DNA from: a virus
Virus record (IMG/VR): IMGVR_UViG_3300031687_000131
Coordinates: 1-20,458 of that record
DNA length: 20,458 bases
Reading direction: 5' to 3' (one strand)
Shown: positions 5,044 to 13,348 of the stretch, piece after piece
Position numbering within the stretch: the first letter of the stretch is position 1
Layout: each line of letters opens with the position of its first letter
Translations under genes and position numbers: made by a program
The notes under the pieces: generated by a model
Database searches by the model: none
What the model was told of the DNA's origin: nothing
What the model saw: the letters and a program-made list of their open reading frames with translations, nothing else

Positions 5044-7259
5044 TATATATACAAAGTTTATTTAAAATTGTTAAAGATCATATAAAACCTCAAGTTATAA
5101 AGAAAAACAATCGTTATAACAAATGGGATTACGGATACAATAAAGAGCATGACGTTATTGTTATCAGTAAAACTGGTAAAATAGGTGAAATATATGAAAT
5201 ACAAAACTTAAAAATAGCTTTACCTTTAGCTGATAAAGTATATAAAAGATCAGATAAAATAGAAGAGCAGTTCTGGCAAGTAATTAAATTGCCTGAAGAA
5301 TTAAGTAAAATACAAACGGTCTTTGATTGGAATCAATATCCACAAAGCTTTAAAGATAAATGGTATGAATACATCAACCAAGAGTTTATTAAACGTGAAG
5401 AAGGTTATTGGTACTATAACAAAGGTATTCCTACTTATATTACTGGTACTCAGTACATGTACTTGCAGTGGACTAAAATTGATGTGGGGTCAGCAGACTT
5501 TAGGGAGTCAAACAGATTATTCTATATATTCTGGGAGGCTTGCAAGGCAGACAACCGTAGTTACGGAATGTGCTATCTTAAGAACAGGCGTTCTGGATTC
5601 TCATTCATGGCATCCGCAGACACTGTTAACCTCGCTACAATATCAAGAGATGCTAGGTTTGGGATACTCTCTAAATCGGGAGCTGATGCTAAGAAGATGT
5701 TTACGGACAAGGTTGTACCCATATCACTTAACTACCCGTTCTTTTTCAAGCCCGTACAAGATGGTATGGAAAGACCAAAGACGGAGTTATCCTACAAAGT
5801 ACCGTCTAAGCGGCTCACGAGAAACTCGATTAAAGAGGCCAGCGAGGAGATACAAGACGGTCTCGACACCACGATCGACTGGAAGAATACCGGTGACAAC
5901 TCGTACGACGGAGAGAAACTCAAGCTCCTCGTCCACGATGAATCGGGTAAATGGGAGAGACCGGACAACATCCTCAACAACTGGAGGGTCACGAAAACAA
6001 CTTTAAGATTAGGTAGAAAAATAGTAGGAAAATGTATGATGGGTTCTACCTCAAACGCATTAGATAAAGGTGGAGCAAATTTTAAGAAACTATACGAAGC
6101 TTCGGACGTCACCGAAAGAAACCGCAATGGACAGACTAGTTCAGGACTATATAGTTTGTTCATACCTATGGAATGGAACTACGAAGGATACATTGATACT
6201 CATGGATTTCCTGTATTCGACACTCCGAAAAAACCAATTAAAGGTATTGATGGAGAAGACATAGATATAGGTGTTATATCGCATTGGGAGAATGAAGTTG
6301 ATGGTTTGAAAACAGATCAAGACGGTTTAAATGAATACTATAGACAATTTCCAAGAACAACTAAGCATGCTTTTAGAGATGAAGCTAAGCAAGCTTTGTT
6401 TAATTTAACTAAAATATACGAGCAAATAGACTATAATGAAGATCTTCGTAACACTAATGTTGTTACGCAGGGTAATTTTCAATGGGAAGGTGGGATTAAA
6501 GATACTAGGGTGATGTTTTTACCAAGTAAAAATGGTAGATTTTTCGTTAGTTGGGTTCCTCCAAGTAATCTGCAAAATAAGTATATATTAAAAAACAATA
6601 CAAAATATCCAGGTAATGATCATTGCGGTGCATTTGGCTGTGATAGTTACGATATATCAGGAACGGTAGACGGTAGAGGATCCAACGGTGCTTTGCATGG
6701 TTTAACTAAGTTTTCAATGGAAGACGTTCCTCCTAATTTATTCTTTTTAGAATACATAGCTAGACCACAGACTGCTGAGATATTCTTTGAAGACGTGTTA
6801 ATGGCGTTAGTTTTTTACGGTATGCCGATATTAGCAGAGAACAATAAGCCTAGACTATTGTATTATATAAAAAGAAGAGGTTACAGAGGATATTCTATGA
6901 ATAGACCAGACAAGGTTATGTATAAATTATCTGTTACCGAAAAAGAGATAGGTGGAATACCTAATTCAAGCGAAGATATAAAGCAAGCTCATGCAGCCGC
7001 TATAGAAGATTATATAGAAAACCATATAGGTTTACAAGACGAAGGTTATGGTAATATGTATTTTCAACGGACGCTTGAAGACTGGGAAAAATTCAATATA
7101 AACAATAGAACAAAGCATGATGCTTCTATAAGTTCTGGCTTAGCTATAATGGCTTGCAACAAAAACAGATATACACCTGTAGCTAAAAGAACTGCGTCTA
7201 AGGTTTCATTAGGCTTTAAAAAATACAACAATATGGGTGCGAATTCAAAAATAATATAA
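5040..7259 (+). CDS. terL: Terminase large subunit (TerL), crAss-like
   Basis: The 739-aa packaging motor couples ATP hydrolysis to DNA translocation into the prohead and cuts the DNA. The ATPase domain has a Walker-A-like KNRRSGFS (181-188), Walker B LLVHDE (296-301) and coupling motif GSTSNA (335-340). The RNase-H-like nuclease domain shows Asp535 in GCDSYD, Glu600 in ILAENNKPRLL, and Asp694 in KHDASISSGLA as likely metal ligands. Length and motif style fit the crAss-like terminases. Bases from about 5461 to 6000, covering the whole Walker A-B region, are much more GC-rich and use different codons from the rest of the gene. The reading frame is intact throughout. The portal gene follows 3 bases after the stop. 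Confidence 0.95.
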   Translation: MIYIQSLFKIVKDHIKPQVIKKNNRYNKWDYGYNKEHDVIVISKTGKIGEIYEIQNLKIALPLADKVYKRSDKIEEQFWQVIKLPEELSKIQTVFDWNQYPQSFKDKWYEYINQEFIKREEGYWYYNKGIPTYITGTQYMYLQWTKIDVGSADFRESNRLFYIFWEACKADNRSYGMCYLKNRRSGFSFMASADTVNLATISRDARFGILSKSGADAKKMFTDKVVPISLNYPFFFKPVQDGMERPKTELSYKVPSKRLTRNSIKEASEEIQDGLDTTIDWKNTGDNSYDGEKLKLLVHDESGKWERPDNILNNWRVTKTTLRLGRKIVGKCMMGSTSNALDKGGANFKKLYEASDVTERNRNGQTSSGLYSLFIPMEWNYEGYIDTHGFPVFDTPKKPIKGIDGEDIDIGVISHWENEVDGLKTDQDGLNEYYRQFPRTTKHAFRDEAKQALFNLTKIYEQIDYNEDLRNTNVVTQGNFQWEGGIKDTRVMFLPSKNGRFFVSWVPPSNLQNKYILKNNTKYPGNDHCGAFGCDSYDISGTVDGRGSNGALHGLTKFSMEDVPPNLFFLEYIARPQTAEIFFEDVLMALVFYGMPILAENNKPRLLYYIKRRGYRGYSMNRPDKVMYKLSVTEKEIGGIPNSSEDIKQAHAAAIEDYIENHIGLQDEGYGNMYFQRTLEDWEKFNINNRTKHDASISSGLAIMACNKNRYTPVAKRTASKVSLGFKKYNNMGANSKII

Positions 7260-7262
7260 TAA

Positions 7263-9674
7263 ATGGTTTACACTAGTAATAATAGCATCTTTCCAGATCA
7301 GGTTGTACCTGAAGAAGAGAAAAAATCATTTGAATATGGTTTAAAGGTGGGTAATGCTATAGAACAAGAATGGTTTAGAAACAGTAGTGGAACTAACAGG
7401 TTTTCTTGGAATTTTCAAAATTTCAATAAACTTAGATTGTATGCTAGAGGTGAACAACCTATACAGAAATATAAAGATGAGTTGTCTACTAATGGTGACT
7501 TGTCTTATCTTAATTTAGACTGGAAACCAATACCTGTTTTATCTAAGTTTGTTGACATAGTAGTCAATGGTATGACTGAAAAAGGTTATGAGATAAAATC
7601 TTTTGCATCTGATCCCTTTGCTACTCAACAAAGAACTGATTTTGCTTTTAATGCATTGAGAGATATGCAGCAGAAAGATCAAATAGAAGAACTAGCTAAG
7701 TTAACTGGTAAAAATTTTTATGCATCAGCAGATCCAGAAAGTTTACCTAATGATCCTGAGGAATTAGATTTATACATGCAACTTAATTACAAGCAGAGTG
7801 TAGAGATCGCTGAAGAAGAGCTAATAAATAACGTATTAGATTACAACAAATACTCTGAAACTAAAAAAAGATTAGCTTATGATTTAACGGTTTTAGGTAT
7901 TGGAGCTGTTAAAACTAGTTTTAATCTTTCAGAAGGAATAACAATAGATTATGTTGATCCAGCTAATATAATTTATTCAGCTACTGATGATCCTAATTTT
8001 GAAGACATATATTATGTTGGTGAAATTAAAAGTTTATCATTATCAGAAATAAAAAGATTATATCCTGCTCTAACTAATAGCGAGCTAGAAGTAATACAAA
8101 AATACCCAGGTAGACAGAATTACGCCAGAAGCGATTGGCAAGTTCAAAGTGATCCAGAATTACATCAAGTTTTGTTTTTTGAATATAAAACCTATCAAGA
8201 TCAAGTTTTTAAAATTAAAAAAACAGAACAAGGTTTAGAAAAAACATTAGAAAAAGAAGATACGTTTAATCCACCACCTAGTGATAACTTTGAAAGAGCA
8301 TCTAGATCTATTGAGGTTTTATATACTGGAGCTAAAATACTAGGCATGGGTGATACTATGCTAGAATGGAAGTTAGCTGAAAACATGACAAGACCTTTAG
8401 CCGACACAACTAAGGTAAACATGAATTATGTTATTTCAGCACCTAGAATGTATCAAGGTCGTATAGAATCTTTAGTTAGTAGAACTATAAGTTTTGCTGA
8501 TATGATACAGATAACGCACTTAAAGCTACAGCAAGTTTTACAGAGATTAGTTCCTGATGGAGTTTATTTAGATGTAGATGGTTTAGCTGAAGTAGATTTA
8601 GGTAATGGAACTAATTACAATCCAGCAGAAGCACTAAACATGTACTTTCAGACCGGTACTATAGTAGGTAGATCACTTACTCAAGATGGTGAAATGAATA
8701 GAGGTAAAGTGCCTATTCAAGAACTTCAAAGTTCTTCTGGTATTTCTAAAATACAAGCTATGATACAAACGTATCAGTATTATTTACAGATGATACGTGA
8801 TGTAACTGGTCTTAACGAAGCTAGAGATGGAAGTACTCCAGATAAAAACGCTTTAGTAGGTTTACAGAAATTAGCCGCTGCTAATTCAAACACGGCAACT
8901 AGACATATACTGCAGTCTTTAATGTACTTAAGTATTAGAACTTGTGAAAACATAAGTCTTAGAGCTGGCGATATGCTGCAATTTCCTTTGACTAAACAAG
9001 CTTTAATGAGTAGTATAAATAGTTTTAATACAGCTACTCTAACTGAGATAGATGATCTTCACATGCACGATTTTGGAATATTCTTAGAATTAGAACCAGA
9101 AGAAGAAGAAAAAGCTAATTTAGAAAAAAGCATTCAAATAGCTTTACAAACTCAAAGTATAAGCTTAGCTGACGCAATAGACATTAGACAGATACAAAAC
9201 ATTAAACTTGCGAATGAGCTTTTAAAGTCTAGACAAAAGAAAAAAGCAGAACAAGAGCAAGCTGTTCAAATGCAGAACATTCAAGCACAGGCTCAAGCTA
9301 ATGCTGAATCAGCAGAGAGAGCAGCAGTTGCAGAAGTGCAAAAGCAACAGGCTTTAGCGGAAACTGACATTCAAATAGAACAAGCTAAATCTCAGTTTGA
9401 AATACAAAGAATGGAACAAGAGGCTCAAATAAAAAAGCAGTTAATGGCTGAAGAGTTTAATTATCAAGTTCAGTTAGCGCAAATAAACATGAAAGCCCAA
9501 CAAAGTAAAGAGGCTTTAATAGAGGATCGCAAAGACACTAGAATAAAAATGCAAGGTACCCAACAAAGTGAATTGATAGATCAAAGACAAAATGACTTAC
9601 TACCTAAGAATTTTGAATCAGCAGGTAATGACAATTTAGATGGATTTGGTTTAGAGCAGTTCGGCCCTAGCTAG
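7263..9674 (+). CDS. Portal protein, crAss-like
   Basis: The 803-aa protein would form the dodecameric DNA gate at one capsid vertex and dock the terminase and the tail connector. The N-terminal region contains LDWKPIPVLSKFVDIVVNGM and LDLYMQLNYKQSVEIAEEEL, followed by RLAYDLTVLGIGAVKTSF and IDYVDPANIIYSATDDPNF, which I recognise as the signature of crAss-like portals. The C-terminal region from about 650 to 765 is a long Gln/Ala/Glu-rich coiled coil (AVQMQNIQAQAQANAESAER), which probably forms the extended barrel or an internal tail. The length fits crAss-like portals of about 800 aa. It follows TerL by 3 bases. The stop codon lies inside a perfect 12-base palindrome at 9665-9676. Confidence 0.95.
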   Translation: MVYTSNNSIFPDQVVPEEEKKSFEYGLKVGNAIEQEWFRNSSGTNRFSWNFQNFNKLRLYARGEQPIQKYKDELSTNGDLSYLNLDWKPIPVLSKFVDIVVNGMTEKGYEIKSFASDPFATQQRTDFAFNALRDMQQKDQIEELAKLTGKNFYASADPESLPNDPEELDLYMQLNYKQSVEIAEEELINNVLDYNKYSETKKRLAYDLTVLGIGAVKTSFNLSEGITIDYVDPANIIYSATDDPNFEDIYYVGEIKSLSLSEIKRLYPALTNSELEVIQKYPGRQNYARSDWQVQSDPELHQVLFFEYKTYQDQVFKIKKTEQGLEKTLEKEDTFNPPPSDNFERASRSIEVLYTGAKILGMGDTMLEWKLAENMTRPLADTTKVNMNYVISAPRMYQGRIESLVSRTISFADMIQITHLKLQQVLQRLVPDGVYLDVDGLAEVDLGNGTNYNPAEALNMYFQTGTIVGRSLTQDGEMNRGKVPIQELQSSSGISKIQAMIQTYQYYLQMIRDVTGLNEARDGSTPDKNALVGLQKLAAANSNTATRHILQSLMYLSIRTCENISLRAGDMLQFPLTKQALMSSINSFNTATLTEIDDLHMHDFGIFLELEPEEEEKANLEKSIQIALQTQSISLADAIDIRQIQNIKLANELLKSRQKKKAEQEQAVQMQNIQAQAQANAESAERAAVAEVQKQQALAETDIQIEQAKSQFEIQRMEQEAQIKKQLMAEEFNYQVQLAQINMKAQQSKEALIEDRKDTRIKMQGTQQSELIDQRQNDLLPKNFESAGNDNLDGFGLEQFGPS

Positions 9675-9676
9675 GG
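9665..9676. repeat. 12-bp perfect palindrome across the portal stop codon
   Basis: CCCTAGCTAGGG is its own reverse complement and contains the TAG stop at 9672-9674. With no unpaired loop it is a poor terminator hairpin, although an A/T-rich stretch follows. It may be a protein-binding site, a weak RNA structure, or chance. Confidence 0.35.
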
Positions 9677-9694
9677 AATTATTAATTTTATATT

Positions 9695-9706
9695 ATTTTA
9701 TCATGG
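9695..9706 (+). promoter_or_regulatory. Shared leader ATTTTATCATGG (copy 1)
   Basis: The 12 bases ATTTTATCATGG include the scaffold gene start and recur exactly at 12520-12531 across the start of the 254-aa gene. Both are preceded by a long AT-rich tract (TTTAATTTT-like). These are the only two starts in the window with this U-rich rather than A-rich leader. A common promoter or initiation element is plausible. Confidence 0.35.
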
Positions 9707-10947
9707 AAGGAAAAGTAACAGAAGCTCCAAAAGTAGATGAGAGCAAAGAAGTAAAACAAGAAGGAGATTTTAAGATTAAAAAACTTACACCATCTTACAA
9801 AGATTTAGGTTCGCCAAAGCAAAGTATCGCTAAGGTTGATTTTAATAAAAAACCAGAAGAAAATGCCATTCAAGTCGGAGAAACAAAAGAACTGGTTGAA
9901 GATAAACAAACCGGAGATATACCTAAAGTGGAAGAACAAGTACGGGAGTCCAACGAGGTTATTAAAGTTCAAATCCCATCTGAAGAAGTAAAAGAAAATG
10001 AATCTCCTTTACAACTAATAGAAGATGAAAAAGATAATAGTGACGAACCAAGAATGGTTGGAGGCACTGAAAATACCGTTACCACACAGGAACAAAAAGA
10101 AGTATTACCGCAAACACAAGCACAAGAAATTCCAGAAAATCTAGAAAAGCTCGTATCTTTTATGAAAGAAACAGGTGGAACTATAGATGACTATGCAAGA
10201 TTAAATGCTGATTATAGTGATATAGATGGAACTACATTACTTAGAGAATATTATAAAAAAGCTAAACCACATTTAGACAGCGAAGAGATTTCATTTGTAA
10301 TTGAAGACTCTTTTGATTTTGATGAAGATTTAGACGAAGCGCGAGACATCCGTAAAAAGAAACTCGCCTATAAAGAAGAAGTTGCAAAAGCCAAAAGCTA
10401 TTTGAATACGCTTAAAGACGAATACTATGCAGATATCAAGTTGAGACCTGGAGTTAGTCAAGAGCAACAACAAGCAGTTGATTTTTTCAACCGATACAAC
10501 GAAGAGCAAAAGCAAACTAAAGTAGCTCAAGAAAGTTTTGTAAACCAAACTAATGACCTTCTCAACGAAAATTTCAAAGGTTTTGATTTTAAAGTCGGAG
10601 AGAACAAGTTCAGGTATGGAATAAAAGACCCTTCAAGAGTAGCTGATGACCAAAAAGACATTTCTAAATTCATTAAGACGTTCTTAAATGATAAAGGAGA
10701 AATTGTAGATGCAAAAGGTTATCACAAAGCTTTATATGCAGCTAGAAACGCTGACACTATAGCACAGCACTTTTATGAACAAGGTAAAACTGATGCGATT
10801 AAAGGCCAAATTGCTAAATCTAAAAACATAACTACAGAACCTCGCGCTACGCAAAGTGGTGATGTGTTTGTTGGAGGATTTAAAGTGAAAGCTATTTCAG
10901 GCGTTGACTCTTCAAAATTAAAAATACAAAAACGAAAACTTAATTAA
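9703..10947 (+). CDS. Scaffolding protein candidate
   Basis: The 414-aa protein is highly charged (Glu/Lys/Asp/Gln). Residues 1-130 look disordered and acidic. The middle (about 145-300) is helical, with KLAYKEEVAKAKSYLNTLKD and a Gln/Asn-rich FNRYNEEQKQTKVAQESF. A more ordered C-terminus ends VFVGGFKVKAIS and then a basic KLKIQKRKLN tail. Its place between the portal and the major capsid protein, its composition and its basic C-terminal end all fit a scaffolding protein, which would template prohead assembly through a basic end that contacts the coat protein. I do not see a maturation protease motif. The family match is not certain, so position and composition carry the call. Confidence 0.65.
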   Translation: MEGKVTEAPKVDESKEVKQEGDFKIKKLTPSYKDLGSPKQSIAKVDFNKKPEENAIQVGETKELVEDKQTGDIPKVEEQVRESNEVIKVQIPSEEVKENESPLQLIEDEKDNSDEPRMVGGTENTVTTQEQKEVLPQTQAQEIPENLEKLVSFMKETGGTIDDYARLNADYSDIDGTTLLREYYKKAKPHLDSEEISFVIEDSFDFDEDLDEARDIRKKKLAYKEEVAKAKSYLNTLKDEYYADIKLRPGVSQEQQQAVDFFNRYNEEQKQTKVAQESFVNQTNDLLNENFKGFDFKVGENKFRYGIKDPSRVADDQKDISKFIKTFLNDKGEIVDAKGYHKALYAARNADTIAQHFYEQGKTDAIKGQIAKSKNITTEPRATQSGDVFVGGFKVKAISGVDSSKLKIQKRKLN

Positions 10948-10956
10948 AAAAAGATT

Positions 10957-12447
10957 ATGGGTAATTTACAACCACAATTTGGCTCGTTAGTGCCGTCGCA
11001 AGCTCAGCAGCTGCTACAAACTAATTATTTACAATTTAACAATGCTGCAGGGGCAAACTTTTCTAGCTTTGCTCAGCAATACCTACCTGAAGTTTACGAA
11101 CAAGAGGTAGAGCGTTACGGTAACAGAACTCTTTCAGGATTTCTACGTATGGTTGGAGCAGAGCTTCCAATGACTTCAGATCAAGTAATTTGGTCAGAAC
11201 AAAATAGATTACATATTGCTTACTCTAATGTGGTAACAGCAGCTAATGCAGCTGGAGGCCAAATTCAAATCGTTCAAACTGCTGCTGGAGTTGTTCCTGC
11301 TATTATAAATGTAATATCTCCTGGTCAAACAGTAGTTATCATGGATGCAGTTGGAAACGAAGCAAAATGTGTTGTTACAGCTAGTAATACAACACCTGGA
11401 GCTGCAGGTGGTCTTGTTGTTGTTGCACCTTATCAATTTGCTACTCTAGCTGCCGCTGGAATTGCAGTGGGATCTGTTGTAAAAATGTTTGTTTATGGTT
11501 CAGAATTCTTAAAAGGATCTAGCACTGTAGGTGCTGCCGCTGGAGCAAACGCATTAAACAATGCTATTCAACCTCAAGTTAGTATTACTCCTTCGTTCAC
11601 TCAATTTTCTAACAATCCTATTATTATCAGAAACGAATACGTTGTAAACGGATCGGATATGGCTCAAATCGGTTGGGTAGAAGTTGCTGCTGAAGACGGA
11701 ACATCTGGATATTTATGGTACTTAAAAGCTGAATCTGAAACTCGCTTGCGTTTTGAAGATTATCTTGAAATGTCCATAATTGAAGGTGAACTTGCCGCTG
11801 CTGCTAGTGGTGCGCTTGCTGTCGGAATGAATGGTACTCAAGGTTTATTTGCTGCTATTCAACAAAGAGGTAATGTAGAGGTTGGATTCTCAGGAGCTGG
11901 TGGTTTAGATGATTTCGATGAAATCCTTAAAAACTTAGATACTCAAGGAGCTATTGAAGAAAACATGTTATTCTTACAACGTCAAACGTCTTTAGATTTT
12001 GATAATATGTTAGGAGCAATTTCTTCTGGATTCCAAGGTGGTACAGCTTATGGATTATTTGAAAACTCTGAAGAAATGGCATTAAATCTTGGATTTAGTG
12101 GTTTCCGCAGAGGATCTTATGACTTCTATAAAACTGACTGGAAATACTTGAACGACGCTACAACTCGTGGTGCTCAAGTAGGTACTAGCTCAATCGAAGG
12201 TGTTCTTGTTCCTGCTGGAACTTCAACAGTTTACGATCAAATTCTAGGAACAAATATCCGTAGACCATTCTTACACGTGCGATACAGAGCTTCAGAAACT
12301 GAAGATCGTCGTATGAAGTCTTGGTTAACTGGATCAGCTGGAGGCGCATTTACATCTCAATTAGATGCAATGCAAGTTAACTTCTTGTCTGAAAGATGTT
12401 TAGTAGTACAAGCTGCTAATAACTTTGTTTTATTTCAAGGACTATAA
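10957..12447 (+). CDS. Major capsid protein, crAss-like HK97 fold
   Basis: The 496-aa protein would form the icosahedral shell. The N-terminal part has YLPEVYEQEVERYGNRTLSG and LPMTSDQVIWSEQNRLHIAY, which resemble crAss-like coat proteins. Residues about 85-190 form an Ala/Gly/Val-rich beta-type insertion (SPGQTVVIMDAVGNEAKCVV and following) that may be a surface domain. Next come VSITPSFTQFSNNPIIIRNE and a long helix-rich segment (LRFEDYLEMSIIEGELAAAA), typical of the HK97 spine. The C-terminus contains RRPFLHVRYRASETEDRRMK and FLSERCLVVQAANNFVLF. The size of about 490-500 aa fits the family. A strong terminator follows 8 bases after the stop, and codon use is slightly more C-rich (Arg CGT, Phe TTC) than in its neighbours, consistent with high expression. 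Confidence 0.9.
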   Translation: MGNLQPQFGSLVPSQAQQLLQTNYLQFNNAAGANFSSFAQQYLPEVYEQEVERYGNRTLSGFLRMVGAELPMTSDQVIWSEQNRLHIAYSNVVTAANAAGGQIQIVQTAAGVVPAIINVISPGQTVVIMDAVGNEAKCVVTASNTTPGAAGGLVVVAPYQFATLAAAGIAVGSVVKMFVYGSEFLKGSSTVGAAAGANALNNAIQPQVSITPSFTQFSNNPIIIRNEYVVNGSDMAQIGWVEVAAEDGTSGYLWYLKAESETRLRFEDYLEMSIIEGELAAAASGALAVGMNGTQGLFAAIQQRGNVEVGFSGAGGLDDFDEILKNLDTQGAIEENMLFLQRQTSLDFDNMLGAISSGFQGGTAYGLFENSEEMALNLGFSGFRRGSYDFYKTDWKYLNDATTRGAQVGTSSIEGVLVPAGTSTVYDQILGTNIRRPFLHVRYRASETEDRRMKSWLTGSAGGAFTSQLDAMQVNFLSERCLVVQAANNFVLFQGL

Positions 12448-12455
12448 TAACTAGT

Positions 12456-12495
12456 GTAGATTTACCCTCGTTAAATCAACGGGGGTAACTTCTAC
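12456..12495 (+). terminator. Intrinsic terminator after the major capsid gene
   Basis: GTAGA at 12456-12460 pairs with TCTAC at 12491-12495. Inside, TTACCC pairs with GGGTAA, one T-G wobble follows, and CGTT pairs with AACG around an AAATC loop. The long stem is followed by a T-rich run (TCTTATTCTTTAATTTTTAA). It would end or reduce transcripts leaving the capsid gene. Confidence 0.85.
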
Positions 12496-12519
12496 TCTTA
12501 TTCTTTAATTTTTAATTAT

Positions 12520-12531
12520 ATTTTATCATGG
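12520..12531 (+). promoter_or_regulatory. Shared leader ATTTTATCATGG (copy 2)
   Basis: This is an exact match to 9695-9706, located at the start codon of the 254-aa gene and just downstream of the capsid terminator. A new promoter is expected between the terminator and this gene, but I cannot place a confident Bacteroidota -33/-7 pair. Confidence 0.35.
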
Positions 12532-13292
12532 CTAAAAAAGCTACAAACTCTTCCTCGTGGGAGATCAAAGACAGAAATTACTATTTAACAGGACATAATA
12601 ATAGTCCTTTAACTTACAAAATACCATCAAGGCATACGACTAGACACACGTTGTTATGGTTTGATTCGGAAAAAAACGAGCAGAGAGAATTGCGTTATGC
12701 AACAAATCAAAACTCACCATTTAAAGATGAGCAAGCTGGTGAAGCTACATTAGGCCATATCATATTTAGAGATGGAACTATGGAAGTTAAAAAAGAAAAC
12801 CAAGCTTTACAAAAAATACTATCACTATATCATCCTTTGAAAGATGTCAAGTTTAGAGAACATGATCCTATTGAGGTTGCTGAAGATGAATTAGGTGATT
12901 TAGAATTATCAATCGACGCGTTAAATGCTGCTAGAAGTATGGACATAGATCAAGCGGAAGCTATATTGAGAGTTGAAGTAGGATCTAGAGTTACTAGCAT
13001 GAGTTCTAAGGAGATAAAAAGAGATATCTTATTATTTGCTCAGCGAAACCCTTCAATGTTCTTAGAACTAGCTAATGATGATAATGTTCAATTAAGAAAC
13101 TTTGCTATCAGAGCTACAGAGGCTAACATACTTAAGCTTGCAGATGATCAAAGAACATTTAATTGGGCCTCTAATGGAAGAAAGCTAATGACAGTACCTT
13201 TTGATGAGAATCCATACTCAGCTATGGCAGCGTTCTTTAAAACAGATGAAGGTTTAGAAATATTTAAATCTATAGAGAAAAAGTTCGCATAA
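12528..13292 (+). CDS. 254-aa conserved protein of the head-tail module, function unknown
   Basis: The protein is 254 aa and soluble. The N-terminal part (about 10-100) is beta-rich, with SWEIKDRNYYLTGHNNSPLT, SRHTTRHTLLWFDSEKNEQR, and RYATNQNSPFKDEQAGEATL leading into GHIIFRDGTMEV. The C-terminal two thirds is helical, with LSIDALNAARSMDIDQAEAI, RNPSMFLELANDDNVQLRNF and DENPYSAMAAFFKTDEGLEI. I recall close relatives in marine Bacteroidota phages, always next to the coat gene, but no assigned role. Candidates are a capsid completion factor or a transcription or assembly regulator. It is isolated by a terminator hairpin on each side, so it forms its own small transcription unit. Confidence 0.75.
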   Translation: MAKKATNSSSWEIKDRNYYLTGHNNSPLTYKIPSRHTTRHTLLWFDSEKNEQRELRYATNQNSPFKDEQAGEATLGHIIFRDGTMEVKKENQALQKILSLYHPLKDVKFREHDPIEVAEDELGDLELSIDALNAARSMDIDQAEAILRVEVGSRVTSMSSKEIKRDILLFAQRNPSMFLELANDDNVQLRNFAIRATEANILKLADDQRTFNWASNGRKLMTVPFDENPYSAMAAFFKTDEGLEIFKSIEKKFA

Positions 13293-13303
13293 CATGTAAT
13301 ATT

Positions 13304-13332
13304 AATAAGGGAGGTGTAATGCCTCCTTTATT
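13304..13332 (+). terminator. Intrinsic terminator after the 254-aa gene
   Basis: AATAAGGGAGG (13304-13314) pairs with CCTCCTTTATT (13322-13332) over 11 bp with one G-T wobble and a 7-base loop. The following sequence is A/T-rich (ATAATAAAAATAA) rather than a clean T run, but the stem itself supplies TTTATT at its 3' side. A partial or bidirectional terminator is likely. The AGGAGG-like string here belongs to the stem and is not a ribosome site. Confidence 0.7.
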
Positions 13333-13348
13333 ATAATAAAAATAAACA

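Noticed and set aside
4761-5054. 97-aa antisense open frame opposite the 90-aa gene
   Set aside because: It mirrors an Ala/Lys/Glu helical gene, which commonly yields Ser/Phe/Leu-rich antisense frames. The sense gene fits the operon.
5323-6006. 227-aa + strand open frame inside the terminase gene
   Set aside because: It is a shadow created by the GC-rich island in terL. The translation is Arg/Thr/Ser-rich with no plausible domain, and the terL frame carries clear catalytic motifs.
5792-6163. 123-aa antisense open frame within terL
   Set aside because: Same cause: GC-rich codon use removes stops on the opposite strand. All real genes are on the + strand and no leader is visible.
13309-13316. 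GGGAGGTG as a Shine-Dalgarno sequence
   Set aside because: It forms the 5' arm of a hairpin, lies more than 30 bases from the next ATG, and no other gene in the window uses such a site.
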